A program made the translations under genes and the position numbers. Positions 23,789-32,043 of a stretch of 64,000 nt of DNA are shown in pieces (position 1 is the stretch's first letter; each line of letters opens with the position of its first letter). The notes beneath the pieces were generated by a model that was not told the DNA's origin, searched no databases, and saw only the letters and a program-made list of their open reading frames with translations. The DNA comes from Desulfobaccales bacterium (GTDB lineage Bacteria > Desulfobacterota > Desulfobaccia > Desulfobaccales > 0-14-0-80-60-11), in assembly GCA_041648175.1 (NCBI GenBank), contig JBAZPO010000001.1, positions 62,001-126,000 of the forward strand, in the 5' to 3' direction.

Positions 23789-24433
23789 TCACCCCCCTGC
23801 CCTATACTTCTCTCCCAGCTTCCGCAGTTTCTCCGCCTCCGCCTCGGGTATAGGTCGCAACTGTCCTTGAAGTCGGGCTGCCAGGACCACCCGGGCGGTG
23901 TGTTCCAGCTTCTCCATTTTGTTGTATGCGTCTCGCACGTCCCGTCCTACCGTCATGGCGCCGTGCCTTGATAAAAGGATGGCGTCATAGTCCGGGATGA
24001 ACTCCCGGATGGAGTTTGGAACTTCGTCGGTGCCGGGCGTAGCGTAGGGCGCGGTGGGAATCCCCCCCAGGGTGATCACCACCTCAGGGAGGATGGGTTC
24101 CAGCAGGTCGATGCCCGCCAGGGTGCAGGCCGTGGCGTAAGGCAGATGGGCATGCACCACGGCTGCAACATCCGGGCGCAACTCATAGGCCAAAAAGTGC
24201 ATCCGGATTTCAGAGGTGGGCTTTCCCTCCCCTTCCAGCACCCGGCCCGAAAAATCCACGGTGATCACCTGATCCGCCTCCATGAGCCCCTTGTGGACCC
24301 CGCTGGGGGTGGTGAGCAGCCGGTCTCCTAAACGAACACTGACATTGCCGTCGGTAGCGGCGAGGTAATTTTTGCGGTGCAGCATCCTACAGATGCAGAC
24401 GATGTCTTGCTTTAATTGTTGTTGAGTTGACAT
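23789..24433 (-). CDS. Class II aldolase (fuculose-1-phosphate aldolase / RhaD-like)
   Basis: A 214-aa zinc aldolase of the class II aldolase/adducin family. The expected residues are in place: TDGNVSVR phosphate-binding loop, Glu75 in PTSEIRMH, zinc ligands His94 and His96 in VVHAHLPYA, and His157 in LLSRHGAM. Length equals FucA. It splits a ketose 1-phosphate into DHAP and an aldehyde, and related enzymes act on methylthioribulose or 5-deoxyribulose phosphates. The RpiR regulator sits upstream in the same direction, with a 78-bp gap. With the LsrF-like enzyme and alcohol dehydrogenase nearby, a small sugar-phosphate module is likely. Confidence 0.9.
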   Translation of the reverse strand: MSTQQQLKQDIVCICRMLHRKNYLAATDGNVSVRLGDRLLTTPSGVHKGLMEADQVITVDFSGRVLEGEGKPTSEIRMHFLAYELRPDVAAVVHAHLPYATACTLAGIDLLEPILPEVVITLGGIPTAPYATPGTDEVPNSIREFIPDYDAILLSRHGAMTVGRDVRDAYNKMEKLEHTARVVLAARLQGQLRPIPEAEAEKLRKLGEKYRAGG

Positions 24434-24511
24434 GACTGGTCCTGAAAAGGCCTAACCTTTTTACAGGACTTTAACTTTTGGGACCGCCAGCAGCAAGGGC
24501 TATTTGGAGGT

Positions 24512-25396
24512 TCAGCGCATTACTCCGACCTTGACCATCGCTTTTTCCATGCCGTCCAGGGTCTGCCGGGATTGGGTTCCCTGGGCCTGGGCAATCAAAG
24601 CGAAGAGGGCGTCAAGGATCGAGATTTGACAAACCAGAGAGGCAACGGCTTCCTCAGGTATGGTCATTTCCCGAGAGGCCGTGATCAGGGTCGGGTTGCT
24701 AATTCGGGCCAGCGGCGCCAGAGAATTGTTGGTAATACAAATTACCCTGGCTTCTCTTTCCAGGGCTATGCCCGCCGTCTCTAATATTTCCCGGGTGGTC
24801 CCCAGGTTGGAGATCGCCAGCACCACATCCTGCCGGGTAAGGAGCGAAGCCGCCATCAACATCAGGTAAAAGTCGGTGTACATATAGGCTTTGAGACCCA
24901 ACAGCAAGAGGCGGTTGCCGGTGTAGGCCACGGCCGGGCCGGAACCGCCCACCCCGATCACCATGATCTGCCGGGCATTGCGGAGCAGTTGGACCGCTTC
25001 GTTTACGGCCTCGATCTCCAGAATCTCCAGGGTATCCTGCAAGGCGGCGCCATTGGTTTGGAATACCGTGCGCACGATCGCGGCATCGTCTTCAACACTC
25101 ACCACTTCACGATGGCGCGTTGAGGGGATGACCATCTCCCGGGCCAAGGCGATTTTAAAATCCTGAAAACCTTTAAAGCCCAGGATGCGACAGAACCGCA
25201 TGACCGTAGCTTCGCTGACCGCCGCGGCCGCCGCCACCTCGTTGACCGAAGCGTAGATGGCCATCTCCGGTTGCCTGAGAATCACGTCAGCCACCTTCCG
25301 CAAAGCGGTTTTCAGGGAGGGGTAAAGTCCCCGCAGCCGGATCAGGGTGCCGGTTTGACCCTCACGATTGACTGAGTCCGGAGATATGGTCTCCAT
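24512..25396 (-). CDS. RpiR/MurR-family transcriptional regulator
   Basis: A 294-aa regulator. The N-terminal RpiR HTH covers about 15-95 (ASVNEVAAAAAVSEATVMRFCRILGFKGFQDFKIALARE). The C-terminal SIS domain, about 125-265, carries the sugar-phosphate-binding VIGVGGSGPAVAYTGNRLLLLG and AISNLGTTREILETA motifs. Such proteins sense phosphosugars and control the adjacent catabolic genes. The likely target is the class II aldolase downstream and perhaps the lsrF-dehydrogenase pair. An AT-rich stretch (25400-25510) upstream probably contains its promoter. Confidence 0.92.
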   Translation of the reverse strand: METISPDSVNREGQTGTLIRLRGLYPSLKTALRKVADVILRQPEMAIYASVNEVAAAAAVSEATVMRFCRILGFKGFQDFKIALAREMVIPSTRHREVVSVEDDAAIVRTVFQTNGAALQDTLEILEIEAVNEAVQLLRNARQIMVIGVGGSGPAVAYTGNRLLLLGLKAYMYTDFYLMLMAASLLTRQDVVLAISNLGTTREILETAGIALEREARVICITNNSLAPLARISNPTLITASREMTIPEEAVASLVCQISILDALFALIAQAQGTQSRQTLDGMEKAMVKVGVMR

Positions 25397-25530
25397 AATC
25401 TAATCTCCATTTCTCTCAATTTATAATAATTCTAACCAAAGTTAATACAACTTTATATAAAAATAAAGCATTATCTAATAATTTTTTTAAAAAATATCCA
25501 AAATAATTTCTGAAATCATTATATCATGGT

Positions 25531-26988
25531 TCACAGCAACCGCTGGATCAGCCCCAAGGCTTCCTCCCGGGTCCGGACTACCCCTTCCCATTGGGCTTCC
25601 TCCACAGCCGTGAGCAGTCGCCGGAACTGGGGGCCCGGCGTCAGTCCCAACTTAATCAAATCATGGCCGTTGACCAATTTAGGGAGGAGTTCTTGGGGTT
25701 CCAGGCGTTCTTTCAAAAACTGGTAGGCCGCCTCCGCCAGATCAGCCAGCACCGCCTCGGAATCGGCGGGTTTCAGCGGACCCTGGCCTGCCAGGCTGTC
25801 AGCCATGGCCAAGGCAAAGAGCCCAGCAAACTCCGGCCGGGCCGCCCGCACCAGCCGGCCCAGGGCCCTAAAGCTCAGTTCCCGCTCCCGAAAGGCCGGT
25901 AACAATAGAAAAGGGCGCATGTGCAACCGGATGAGAGTGGTCACCGTTTTAACCTCGGCCTGACTGCACCGTAACCTTGCCGCCACCCGGCCAAAAATCT
26001 CTATCCCCACTTTTTCATGATAATAGAAAGTGTAACGGTCAGGATTTTCGCGGCGCTCCTGCACCTCGGGCTTGCCCACATCATGGAACAGGGCCGCCAG
26101 TTTCAAGAGCACTGCCTTGGGGCGAGTCCGGGCATAACGGACCACCTCCCCGGCGAGATCCCCAAAGTAGGCCTCCGGGGCCGCCAACACCTCCTCCATA
26201 CCGGCCGCGGTCGCTAAAGAGTGGCCGTAGACGTCCAGGTGATGGTAGCCGTTCTGTTCCACCCCTTTCATGGCCGAAAGCTCCGGAAACACCTGCGCCA
26301 AAAGCCCCACCGTCTCCATGGCCTTAAGGACCGGCACGGCCTTTGGGGCTTGCAAGAGGGAAAATAATTCTTGGTGGACCCGCTCTCCCGCCACCCTGGG
26401 AAATTCTCGCACCCACTGGCGGATGGCGTCCGTGGTCTCCGGGGTAATTTGAAAGCCGTGGGTGGCGGCAAACCGGTAGGCCCGCAGCAGCCGCAGCGGG
26501 TCGTCATGAAAATTTCCCGGGGCCACCACGCGCAACCAGCCCCGGGCCAGGTCTTCCAGACCGCCCCAGGGATCGATGAGTTCTAAAGGACTCTGCCCCA
26601 AAATGTCGTCCAGGGACACGGCCAGGGCATTGAGGGTAAAATCCCGGCCTTTAAGATCACCTGTAAGGGTAGGGGCCCGAAATTCGGCCAGATCCAGGAT
26701 GTCCCCTTCCCACACTACCCGGGCGGTGTGCTCGCCTTCATCCAATAGGACATAGGTGCCGCCCAGTGCCGCGGCCAGGTCCTGGGCCAACTCCAAAGTC
26801 TGAGCCGAGACCGCCATATCCAGGTCTTGAACGGCCCGCCCCAAGGCCAGCTCCCGCACCGAGCCCCCCACCAGGTAGACCTTAAGCGACCGGGCCGCGG
26901 CTAACTGTCCCAAGACCATCAGAGACCGCTTGCCTGAAAGGGAGGCTAGCCCTTCAGTCAAGTTCTCCCGGAGAATCCTGGTTGCCAT
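25531..26988 (-). CDS. CCA-adding/poly(A) polymerase family nucleotidyltransferase with HD domain
   Basis: A 485-aa class II nucleotidyltransferase. The head domain has VYLVGGSVRELALGR and the catalytic DLDMAV (Asp-x-Asp), then GRDFTLNALAV and the DPWGGLEDL ribose/base-selection region. The DDPLRLLRAYRFAA motif follows at about 165. A C-terminal HD domain with ALFHDVGKP near 300 is typical of the bacterial long form. It adds CCA, or only part of it, to tRNA 3' ends. Some bacteria split CC- and A-addition between two such enzymes, so the exact activity is open. No promoter identified. Confidence 0.88.
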   Translation of the reverse strand: MATRILRENLTEGLASLSGKRSLMVLGQLAAARSLKVYLVGGSVRELALGRAVQDLDMAVSAQTLELAQDLAAALGGTYVLLDEGEHTARVVWEGDILDLAEFRAPTLTGDLKGRDFTLNALAVSLDDILGQSPLELIDPWGGLEDLARGWLRVVAPGNFHDDPLRLLRAYRFAATHGFQITPETTDAIRQWVREFPRVAGERVHQELFSLLQAPKAVPVLKAMETVGLLAQVFPELSAMKGVEQNGYHHLDVYGHSLATAAGMEEVLAAPEAYFGDLAGEVVRYARTRPKAVLLKLAALFHDVGKPEVQERRENPDRYTFYYHEKVGIEIFGRVAARLRCSQAEVKTVTTLIRLHMRPFLLLPAFRERELSFRALGRLVRAARPEFAGLFALAMADSLAGQGPLKPADSEAVLADLAEAAYQFLKERLEPQELLPKLVNGHDLIKLGLTPGPQFRRLLTAVEEAQWEGVVRTREEALGLIQRLL

Positions 26989-27358
26989 GGGAAGCTCGGC
27001 TGAGGTAAACTGGTTAGGAAAGCCGATGGTGTCGATGAGATAATCTCCTGGAAAAAGGGGTTATACTCATTGCCAAAAGTTTTTTCTTATTCACCCCTCA
27101 CCCTACCCTCTCCCACAAGGGGAGAGGAGAATTAGAGGAAAAAACTTATGGCAAGCGCTATAGGGCTACAGACGGCCCTGGATCCTCACCGGACGGAATC
27201 ACGGTGAATTAGCGCTTATAATTTTAACCAAAATTATTTTTATTCACAAATTCTCGTATCTTGACCATTATCCTTCAAGCCTGAAGCTCCGTTGGCTATC
27301 TCATGCTTCGGGAACTGCGCCACATTGCCAGCTTCCCTAAGGGTTAGAGCAGGAGTCT
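26989..27358. other. Divergent intergenic region with palindromic repeat copy B
   Basis: About 370 bp between the tRNA nucleotidyltransferase and radA. It holds repeat copy B (27062-27162) and an AT-rich stretch at 27215-27255 that may carry the radA promoter. No gene is seen. Confidence 0.45.
27062..27162. repeat. Palindromic repeat, arm type 1 with core alpha (copy B)
   Basis: Outer arms tatactcattgccaaaag and cttatggcaagcgctata. Core cacccctcaccctaccctctcccacaaggggagagg. Nearly the same as copy A at 19278 apart from small changes in the core. Confidence 0.85.
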
Positions 27359-28726
27359 ATGACAGCTCGAATCGGCAAATCCGTGTTTATCTGTCAGAAC
27401 TGTGGATACCAGGCCCCCAAATGGCTGGGCCGCTGTCCCGATTGCGGGACCTGGAGTTCCATGGCCGAAGAGGTGACCCCCACCGGCCCCGTCTCTGAGG
27501 TGAACCTACCGCCCCGGCGCGGCGCCCCCCAGCCGTTGATCAAGCTCAAAGCCCCTCGCGAGACCCGCCAGGTGAGCGGCCTGACCGAATTCGACCGCAC
27601 TTTAGGGGGCAGCGTGGTACACGGCTCCGTGGTCCTCTTGGGCGGGGACCCCGGCATTGGCAAATCCACTCTGATCCTCCAGGTGCTGGATCGTCTCTGC
27701 CGCGGGGGTCTTCAGGGACTTTACATCTCCGGGGAAGAGTCCGAAACCCAGCTCAAGCTCCGCGCCGACCGTCTGGGAGTCTCATCTCCGGGGCTCCTGG
27801 TCGCCACGGAAACCTGCCTGGAAAACATCATCAAGATCGTGGAAGAGCTTCGGCCCGCCTTTCTGGCCCTGGATTCCGTTCAAACCTTGTACACCGCCAC
27901 CCTGCCCGCAGCCCCTGGCTCCTTAACCCAGGTCCGGGAAACCGCCTTTCGCCTGGTGCAGCAGGCCAAGCTCCACGGCATCGCCACCTTTCTCATCGGC
28001 CACGTCACCAAAGAAGGCGCCATCGCCGGCCCCATGGTCTTGGAACATATGGTGGACACGGTGCTCTACCTCGAGGGGGACCGGAGTCACCCCTTCCGGT
28101 TGCTACGCACCGTTAAAAACCGCTTCGGCCCCACCCACGAACTGGGGGTCTTCGAGATGCAGGAAGCAGGCCTTATGGAAGTAACCAACCCTTCGGGATT
28201 GTTTATGGCGGAGCGCTCCTTAGAGGTCCCCGGCGCGGTGGTGGTCCCCAGCCTGGAGGGGTCCCGCCCCATCCTGGTGGAGGTCCAGGCCTTGGTCTCA
28301 CCGTCGTCTTTGGCCGTGCCCCGGCGGCAAACCATGGGGGTGGACCCGGGCCGGGTGTCGCTCTTGGTGGCCATCCTGGAAAAGCGGGTGGGCCTGGCCA
28401 TGGGCGGCCAGGATCTGTTCGTCAACGTGGCCGGAGGCGTACGCCTGTCCGAGCCCGCCCTGGACCTGGGGGTGGCCCTGGCTCTGGCCTCCTCCTTCCT
28501 GGACCGCCCGGTCCCCGCCGACACCGTCATCTTCGGCGAAGTGGGCCTCACCGGCGAAATCCGGGCCGTCAGCGCCCCCGAATTGCGCCTCAAAGAGGGC
28601 CAAAAACTGGGCTTCTCCCGGGCCCTCTTAGCCCGCCGCCAGCAGGAACACTTGGGCGACCTCCCCGGCCTGGAACTCATCGGCGTCGAAACCCTGGCCG
28701 CGGCTATTCGGAGTTTGTTTCCTTGA
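27359..28726 (+). CDS. radA: DNA repair protein RadA/Sms
   Basis: A 455-aa protein, full length. An N-terminal zinc finger uses Cys12, Cys15, Cys26 and Cys29 (CQNC ... CPDC). The RecA-like ATPase has the P-loop GGDPGIGKST near 94-103 and the RadA-specific KNRFG motif in VKNRFGPTHELGVF. The C-terminus is a Lon-protease-like domain (GVRLSEPALDLGVALALAS). RadA drives branch migration at D-loops with RecA. It is transcribed alone, ahead of the toxin-antitoxin array. Confidence 0.96.
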   Translation: MTARIGKSVFICQNCGYQAPKWLGRCPDCGTWSSMAEEVTPTGPVSEVNLPPRRGAPQPLIKLKAPRETRQVSGLTEFDRTLGGSVVHGSVVLLGGDPGIGKSTLILQVLDRLCRGGLQGLYISGEESETQLKLRADRLGVSSPGLLVATETCLENIIKIVEELRPAFLALDSVQTLYTATLPAAPGSLTQVRETAFRLVQQAKLHGIATFLIGHVTKEGAIAGPMVLEHMVDTVLYLEGDRSHPFRLLRTVKNRFGPTHELGVFEMQEAGLMEVTNPSGLFMAERSLEVPGAVVVPSLEGSRPILVEVQALVSPSSLAVPRRQTMGVDPGRVSLLVAILEKRVGLAMGGQDLFVNVAGGVRLSEPALDLGVALALASSFLDRPVPADTVIFGEVGLTGEIRAVSAPELRLKEGQKLGFSRALLARRQQEHLGDLPGLELIGVETLAAAIRSLFP

Positions 28727-28883
28727 GGGGAAGACCGGGGGACGAGAGTCCCCCGCCCTCCCCTCAAACTCCCCTCCCAACCCCCTGCAAGGGAAAAATC
28801 AACGATATCATTCAGACTCATCCTCCGAACTCTCACCAGTATCAATAGACAAAACGATACCTCGCTCGATATGAAAAAAGCCC

Positions 28884-28912
28884 TTGTAAAATGTAAATTG
28901 TCATTTTACAAT
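28884..28912 (+). promoter_or_regulatory. Promoter and overlapping palindromic operator of the hig locus
   Basis: Perfect 10-bp arms ttgtaaaatg / cattttacaa separated by 8 bp. The same bases form a good sigma-70 promoter: TTGTAA (28884-28889), a 17-bp spacer and TACAAT (28907-28912). A HigA dimer bound here would block RNA polymerase, the standard autoregulation of this family. The predicted transcription start falls 1-2 bases before the higB ATG. Confidence 0.75.
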
Positions 28913-28920
28913 ATACCTCA

Positions 28921-29199
28921 ATGGTTCGGAGCTTCCGACACAAAGGCTTGCAAAGACTGTTTCAGCGTGACGACGGTAGCAAGTTGCCACCGGATATGGT
29001 GGCGAGGATAAGGCTAATTCTTTCCACCCTGCACGCTGCGCAAGAAATTCAAGCCTTGGATATTCCGACTTTTCGTTTGCACCCCCTTAAAGGGGAATTG
29101 CAAGGGTGTCTCTCAATTACCGTCCGCGCCAATTGGCGAATTATTTTCCGGTTTGAAGGCGGCGAAGCTTTCGACATTGATTTTGTCGATTACCATTAA
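28921..29199 (+). CDS. higB: HigB-like RelE-superfamily toxin
   Basis: A 92-aa protein of the HigB/RelE mRNA-interferase fold: RSFRHKGLQRLFQRDD at the N-terminus, RLILSTLHAAQEIQAL helix, HPLKGELQGCLSITVRANWRIIFRF and the final FDIDFVDYH. These match host-inhibition-of-growth type toxins that cleave ribosome-bound mRNA. No Shine-Dalgarno sequence precedes the ATG, and the predicted transcript start is almost at the start codon, so translation may be leaderless. The cognate antitoxin follows 14 bp downstream. Confidence 0.9.
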   Translation: MVRSFRHKGLQRLFQRDDGSKLPPDMVARIRLILSTLHAAQEIQALDIPTFRLHPLKGELQGCLSITVRANWRIIFRFEGGEAFDIDFVDYH

Positions 29200-29213
29200 G
29201 AAAGGATAACGCC

Positions 29214-29504
29214 ATGGAGATGAAGAATCCGGTTCATCCCGGCCTTCTGGTTAAGGAATGTCTTGACGATCTGGGCTTGACGGTTGCGGAAGCCGCGGCG
29301 GCTCTCCATATCACGCGGCAACAGCTACATAACATCGTCGCCGGGCGCAGTGGGGTTACGCCGGAAATGGCGATCCGTTTTGAAAAGGCGTTCGGCAGCA
29401 CCGCGGACACCTGGCTACGGATGCAAATGAATTATGATCTGGCTCAGGTGCGCCAGCGCGCCACCGAAATTGTGGTTGAGCGGCTGACACCAAAGGTGGC
29501 TTAG
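29214..29504 (+). CDS. higA: HigA-family antitoxin (XRE)
   Basis: A 96-aa XRE protein with the HigA/VapI signature. PVHPGLLVKECLDDLGLTVAEAAAALHITRQQLHNIVAGRSGVTPEMAIRFEKAF makes up the HTH, and DTWLRMQMNYDLAQVRQ follows. An AAAGGATAAC box precedes the ATG. It neutralises HigB and represses the locus through the palindrome at 28884. A related gene lies immediately downstream. Confidence 0.92.
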   Translation: MEMKNPVHPGLLVKECLDDLGLTVAEAAAALHITRQQLHNIVAGRSGVTPEMAIRFEKAFGSTADTWLRMQMNYDLAQVRQRATEIVVERLTPKVA

Positions 29505-29519
29505 CAGGAGTGACAAGTC

Positions 29520-29825
29520 ATGGCTATGAAGACCCCACCACATCCGGGCGAGATTATCCGGGACTTGTGCCTCGAGCCCCTGGGCTTGACCATTACCCGG
29601 GCCGCGCAAGGACTTGGGGTGAGCCGCAAGACCCTCTCAATGCTGTTGAACGGTCACGCGGGCATTTCCCCGGAAATGGCCGTGAGGTTGTCGCAGGTAT
29701 TTGGCCGCAGTCCTGAGAGTTGGTTGCAGCTTCAGGTGCAGTATGACCTTGCCCAGGTCAGGAAATCGGCCAAGGAGATCAACCTCAAACCGCTTTATGC
29801 CCCTACCGGGCCGCAACCTGGATAA
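29520..29825 (+). CDS. Second HigA-family antitoxin-like protein
   Basis: A 101-aa XRE protein similar along its length to the preceding HigA (HPGEIIRDLCLEPLGLTITRAAQGLGVSRKTLSMLLNGHAGISPEMAVRLSQVF, then SWLQLQVQYDLAQVRKSA). It starts 15 bp after higA with an AGGAG box. No second HigB lies next to it. It is either a diverged tandem duplicate or an antitoxin that lost its toxin, and might cross-regulate the promoter at 28884. Confidence 0.88.
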   Translation: MAMKTPPHPGEIIRDLCLEPLGLTITRAAQGLGVSRKTLSMLLNGHAGISPEMAVRLSQVFGRSPESWLQLQVQYDLAQVRKSAKEINLKPLYAPTGPQPG

Positions 29826-29848
29826 AAATTCCTTTCGGAGGGCGCGTC

Positions 29849-30181
29849 ATGAAGAAAGACAAAAATATCAAGAGCTATACGGCAACAGAGCTTAAGGTCA
29901 AGCGGGCGGAAAGCCGCACCGATTTGAGTCGGGTCGATGCCATAACGGATGCAGAATTGGAACGGCTCGTTGCCGAGGATGAGGACGAGCGCGGCATTTC
30001 ACCCGACTGGACCCAGGCAAAACTGGTGTTGCCGCAAGCCAAGCAATCCGTCCACCTTCGTCTTGAACAAGAGATCATCTCCTTTTTCAAATCACAGGGC
30101 AAAGGCCACATTTCGCGGATGCAAGCGGTTCTCAAGGCTTACGTGGAGGCCCACAGGTCGCAGGCCAGAAGGGCTAAGTAG
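29849..30181 (+). CDS. BrnA-family antitoxin-like protein
   Basis: A 110-aa protein. The first half is charged and probably flexible (TDLSRVDAITDAELERLVAEDEDERG). The second half has the ribbon-helix-helix type pattern of BrnA: VHLRLEQEIISFFKSQGKGHISRMQAVLKAYVEAHR. BrnA normally pairs with an upstream BrnT toxin, absent here. It lies 23 bp after the second higA, with a GGAG box, and is probably cotranscribed. This makes three antitoxin-like genes behind one toxin. Confidence 0.82.
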   Translation: MKKDKNIKSYTATELKVKRAESRTDLSRVDAITDAELERLVAEDEDERGISPDWTQAKLVLPQAKQSVHLRLEQEIISFFKSQGKGHISRMQAVLKAYVEAHRSQARRAK

Positions 30182-30213
30182 CCGCCGTTAACGGCGGCCA
30201 CGGGCCGCCCTAT
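30180..30213. repeat. REP-like GC-rich inverted repeat
   Basis: gccgccgttaacggcggc is a perfect inverted repeat, followed by cacgggccgccctata. The same ccgcgggccgccctat tail occurs at about 12063-12080 after the cupin gene. It lies between convergent genes and could act as a bidirectional terminator hairpin. Confidence 0.6.
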
Positions 30214-31391
30214 AAGTCCTCGTAAAGCAAAAACTCCCGCCGCACCTCCATAAACTGATCCAGGTCATCCTGCCAGGCGGTCTCCAGGTCCGCCACACTT
30301 AGGCCATTTTCCATCCCGATCCGGATGGCGCTATCCCCGGTGAGCAGGTCGAAAGGCAGGCGCACCGTTTCGTATTCGTAGGGTGGCTGACGCCAGGCGA
30401 ACTGCTCGGGGTAGAGTTGCCGGATCGCGGCCAGCAAAACCAGGGTGGTATAGTAGGGCTTGAAGGTCCTCCGGTCGGTGACGTGGAGCTGAAACCCCCG
30501 GCAGAGTTCCCCGGCCCATTTATGGAAGGTGGGCTCAAAACAGGCCGTCCGGAGGATCACCCCAGGTAACTCAATGCCCTGTAGATGAGCCAGGATGCGC
30601 CCGGGTTCCAGAAAAGGCGCGCCGAACAGTTCAAACGGCCGGGTGGTGCCCCGGCCTTCCGAGAGATTGGTGCCTTCCAGCAGCACCTGGCCGGGGTAGA
30701 CGATGGCCCCATCCAGGGTGGGCAGATTGGGAGAGGGCAGCACCCAGGGCAGCCCCGTGGCATCATAGTAATCGTTCCGACGCCAGCCCCTGGCGGGGAT
30801 CACCTCCAGATCGCAGCCGATTTTCTGGGTGACATTATAGAAGCGGGCCAATTCCCCCAGACTGAACCCGTGGCGCATGGGCAGAGGGTATGGCCCCACG
30901 AAAGAGGCCCACTCGGGCCGCAGCAGATTGCCCTCCACCTGGACCCCGCCGATGGGGTTGGGCCGGTCCAGCACTACCACTTTTTTGCCGAGGGGCGCCG
31001 CGGTATCCATCACCTTGGCCAGGGTGGCGGCAAAGGTGTACACCCGGGTGCCCACGTCCACAAGGTCCACCAGGATCACGTCCACCAGCGCCAGGGCATC
31101 GGCCGGCGGCTCCATGCGAGGCCCATAAAGACTTACCACGGGTAGTTGGAGGACCGGGTCGGCAAAATCGGCGGACGCAATCATGTTGTCCTGCTTTTCC
31201 CCCAGGAGGCCATGCTGCGGGCTGAATAAGACTTTGAGCCGGCCGGGAAAACGGCGGGCCACCAGTTCCCGGGCGCTGGTCAGGTCAAGACCGACGCTGG
31301 CCGAATGATTCAAGAACCCCAGCCGGGCGCTTGCCGCCCAGGCGGGCGGTTCCTGAAGAAAGATGGTTAACCCTGATGCTCCTTCGCCCAT
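30210..31391 (-). CDS. NamZ-like exo-beta-N-acetylmuramidase domain protein (DUF1343)
   Basis: I start at ATG 31391, preceded by GGGGAGG seven bases upstream; this leaves 393 aa, the normal size of the DUF1343 family. Landmarks include LGFLNHSASVG, LFSPQHGLLGEKQD, YGPRMEPPADAL, VDLVDVGTRVYTFAATLAKVM, VLDRPNPIGG and the NLSEGRGTTRPFE loop. A member, NamZ from Bacillus, removes terminal MurNAc during peptidoglycan turnover. There is no signal peptide in this start choice, so the enzyme may be cytoplasmic. It may serve wall recycling. Confidence 0.88.
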   Translation of the reverse strand: MGEGASGLTIFLQEPPAWAASARLGFLNHSASVGLDLTSARELVARRFPGRLKVLFSPQHGLLGEKQDNMIASADFADPVLQLPVVSLYGPRMEPPADALALVDVILVDLVDVGTRVYTFAATLAKVMDTAAPLGKKVVVLDRPNPIGGVQVEGNLLRPEWASFVGPYPLPMRHGFSLGELARFYNVTQKIGCDLEVIPARGWRRNDYYDATGLPWVLPSPNLPTLDGAIVYPGQVLLEGTNLSEGRGTTRPFELFGAPFLEPGRILAHLQGIELPGVILRTACFEPTFHKWAGELCRGFQLHVTDRRTFKPYYTTLVLLAAIRQLYPEQFAWRQPPYEYETVRLPFDLLTGDSAIRIGMENGLSVADLETAWQDDLDQFMEVRREFLLYEDL

Positions 31392-31473
31392 AATCCCGCC
31401 TCCCCAGAAAATGCCAGGAGGGCAGGAGAGTAGTTGCACCTCTCCCCTGCCCTCCCCTGTCGCGCCGTTGCAG

Positions 31474-32043
31474 CTAGAATTCCGCGTCGTCTCGCTTCAC
31501 CACCGGACGCATCATCAAGACCACATCGTGAGTCACCCCGTCTTTGCGTAGAAAATAATCGTCCAGGATGGCCTTTTGCTCGAACCCCTTGGCTCTAAAG
31601 GCCTTGACCACCTTTTTGTGCTCCGCCAGAATCTCGGCTCTCATCCACATGAGGTTTTCTTGCAAGGCCAGATTGAGGATCTCTTCGAGCATCAGTGACC
31701 CTAACCCCAGGTTCCGAAAGGCGCGGCATACGAAGATGCGAATCTCGCCGATATGCTTGGCGGCATGCTTGCCCCGGTGCAGAGTGGCGTCCGCAATGAT
31801 ACGGTTGTTTTCCAGGTCAATTGCTAACAGGGGCAATACCTTCCGGTAATTGAGCCGGTCAACCCAGGCGTTGACGAGGGCGAGATCCTTGACGTCTTGC
31901 TTCAGGAACCGGGTATCTTCCTCCGGGGCCTCCTGGAACATCTGTACCAGGCCGTCCCGGTCTTGATCATTGAGGAACCGGAACATTACCCGTTTGCCGT
32001 TTTTCAGGGTGGCGAACTTGCGGTAAGCGACATAATTGATCAT
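31474..32043 (-). CDS. GNAT-family acetyltransferase
   Basis: ATG at 32043 with GAGG upstream; about 189 aa. The GNAT fold is indicated by KRVMFRFLNDQDRDGLVQMFQ, the central strand LLAIDLENNRIIADATLHR, and the acetyl-CoA loop in IRIFVCRAFRNLGLGSLMLEEIL (R-x-x-G-x-G/S form). The end, FRAKGFEQKAILDDYFLRKDG, is typical of the C-terminal strands. Substrate unknown. Confidence 0.85.
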   Translation of the reverse strand: MINYVAYRKFATLKNGKRVMFRFLNDQDRDGLVQMFQEAPEEDTRFLKQDVKDLALVNAWVDRLNYRKVLPLLAIDLENNRIIADATLHRGKHAAKHIGEIRIFVCRAFRNLGLGSLMLEEILNLALQENLMWMRAEILAEHKKVVKAFRAKGFEQKAILDDYFLRKDGVTHDVVLMMRPVVKRDDAEF

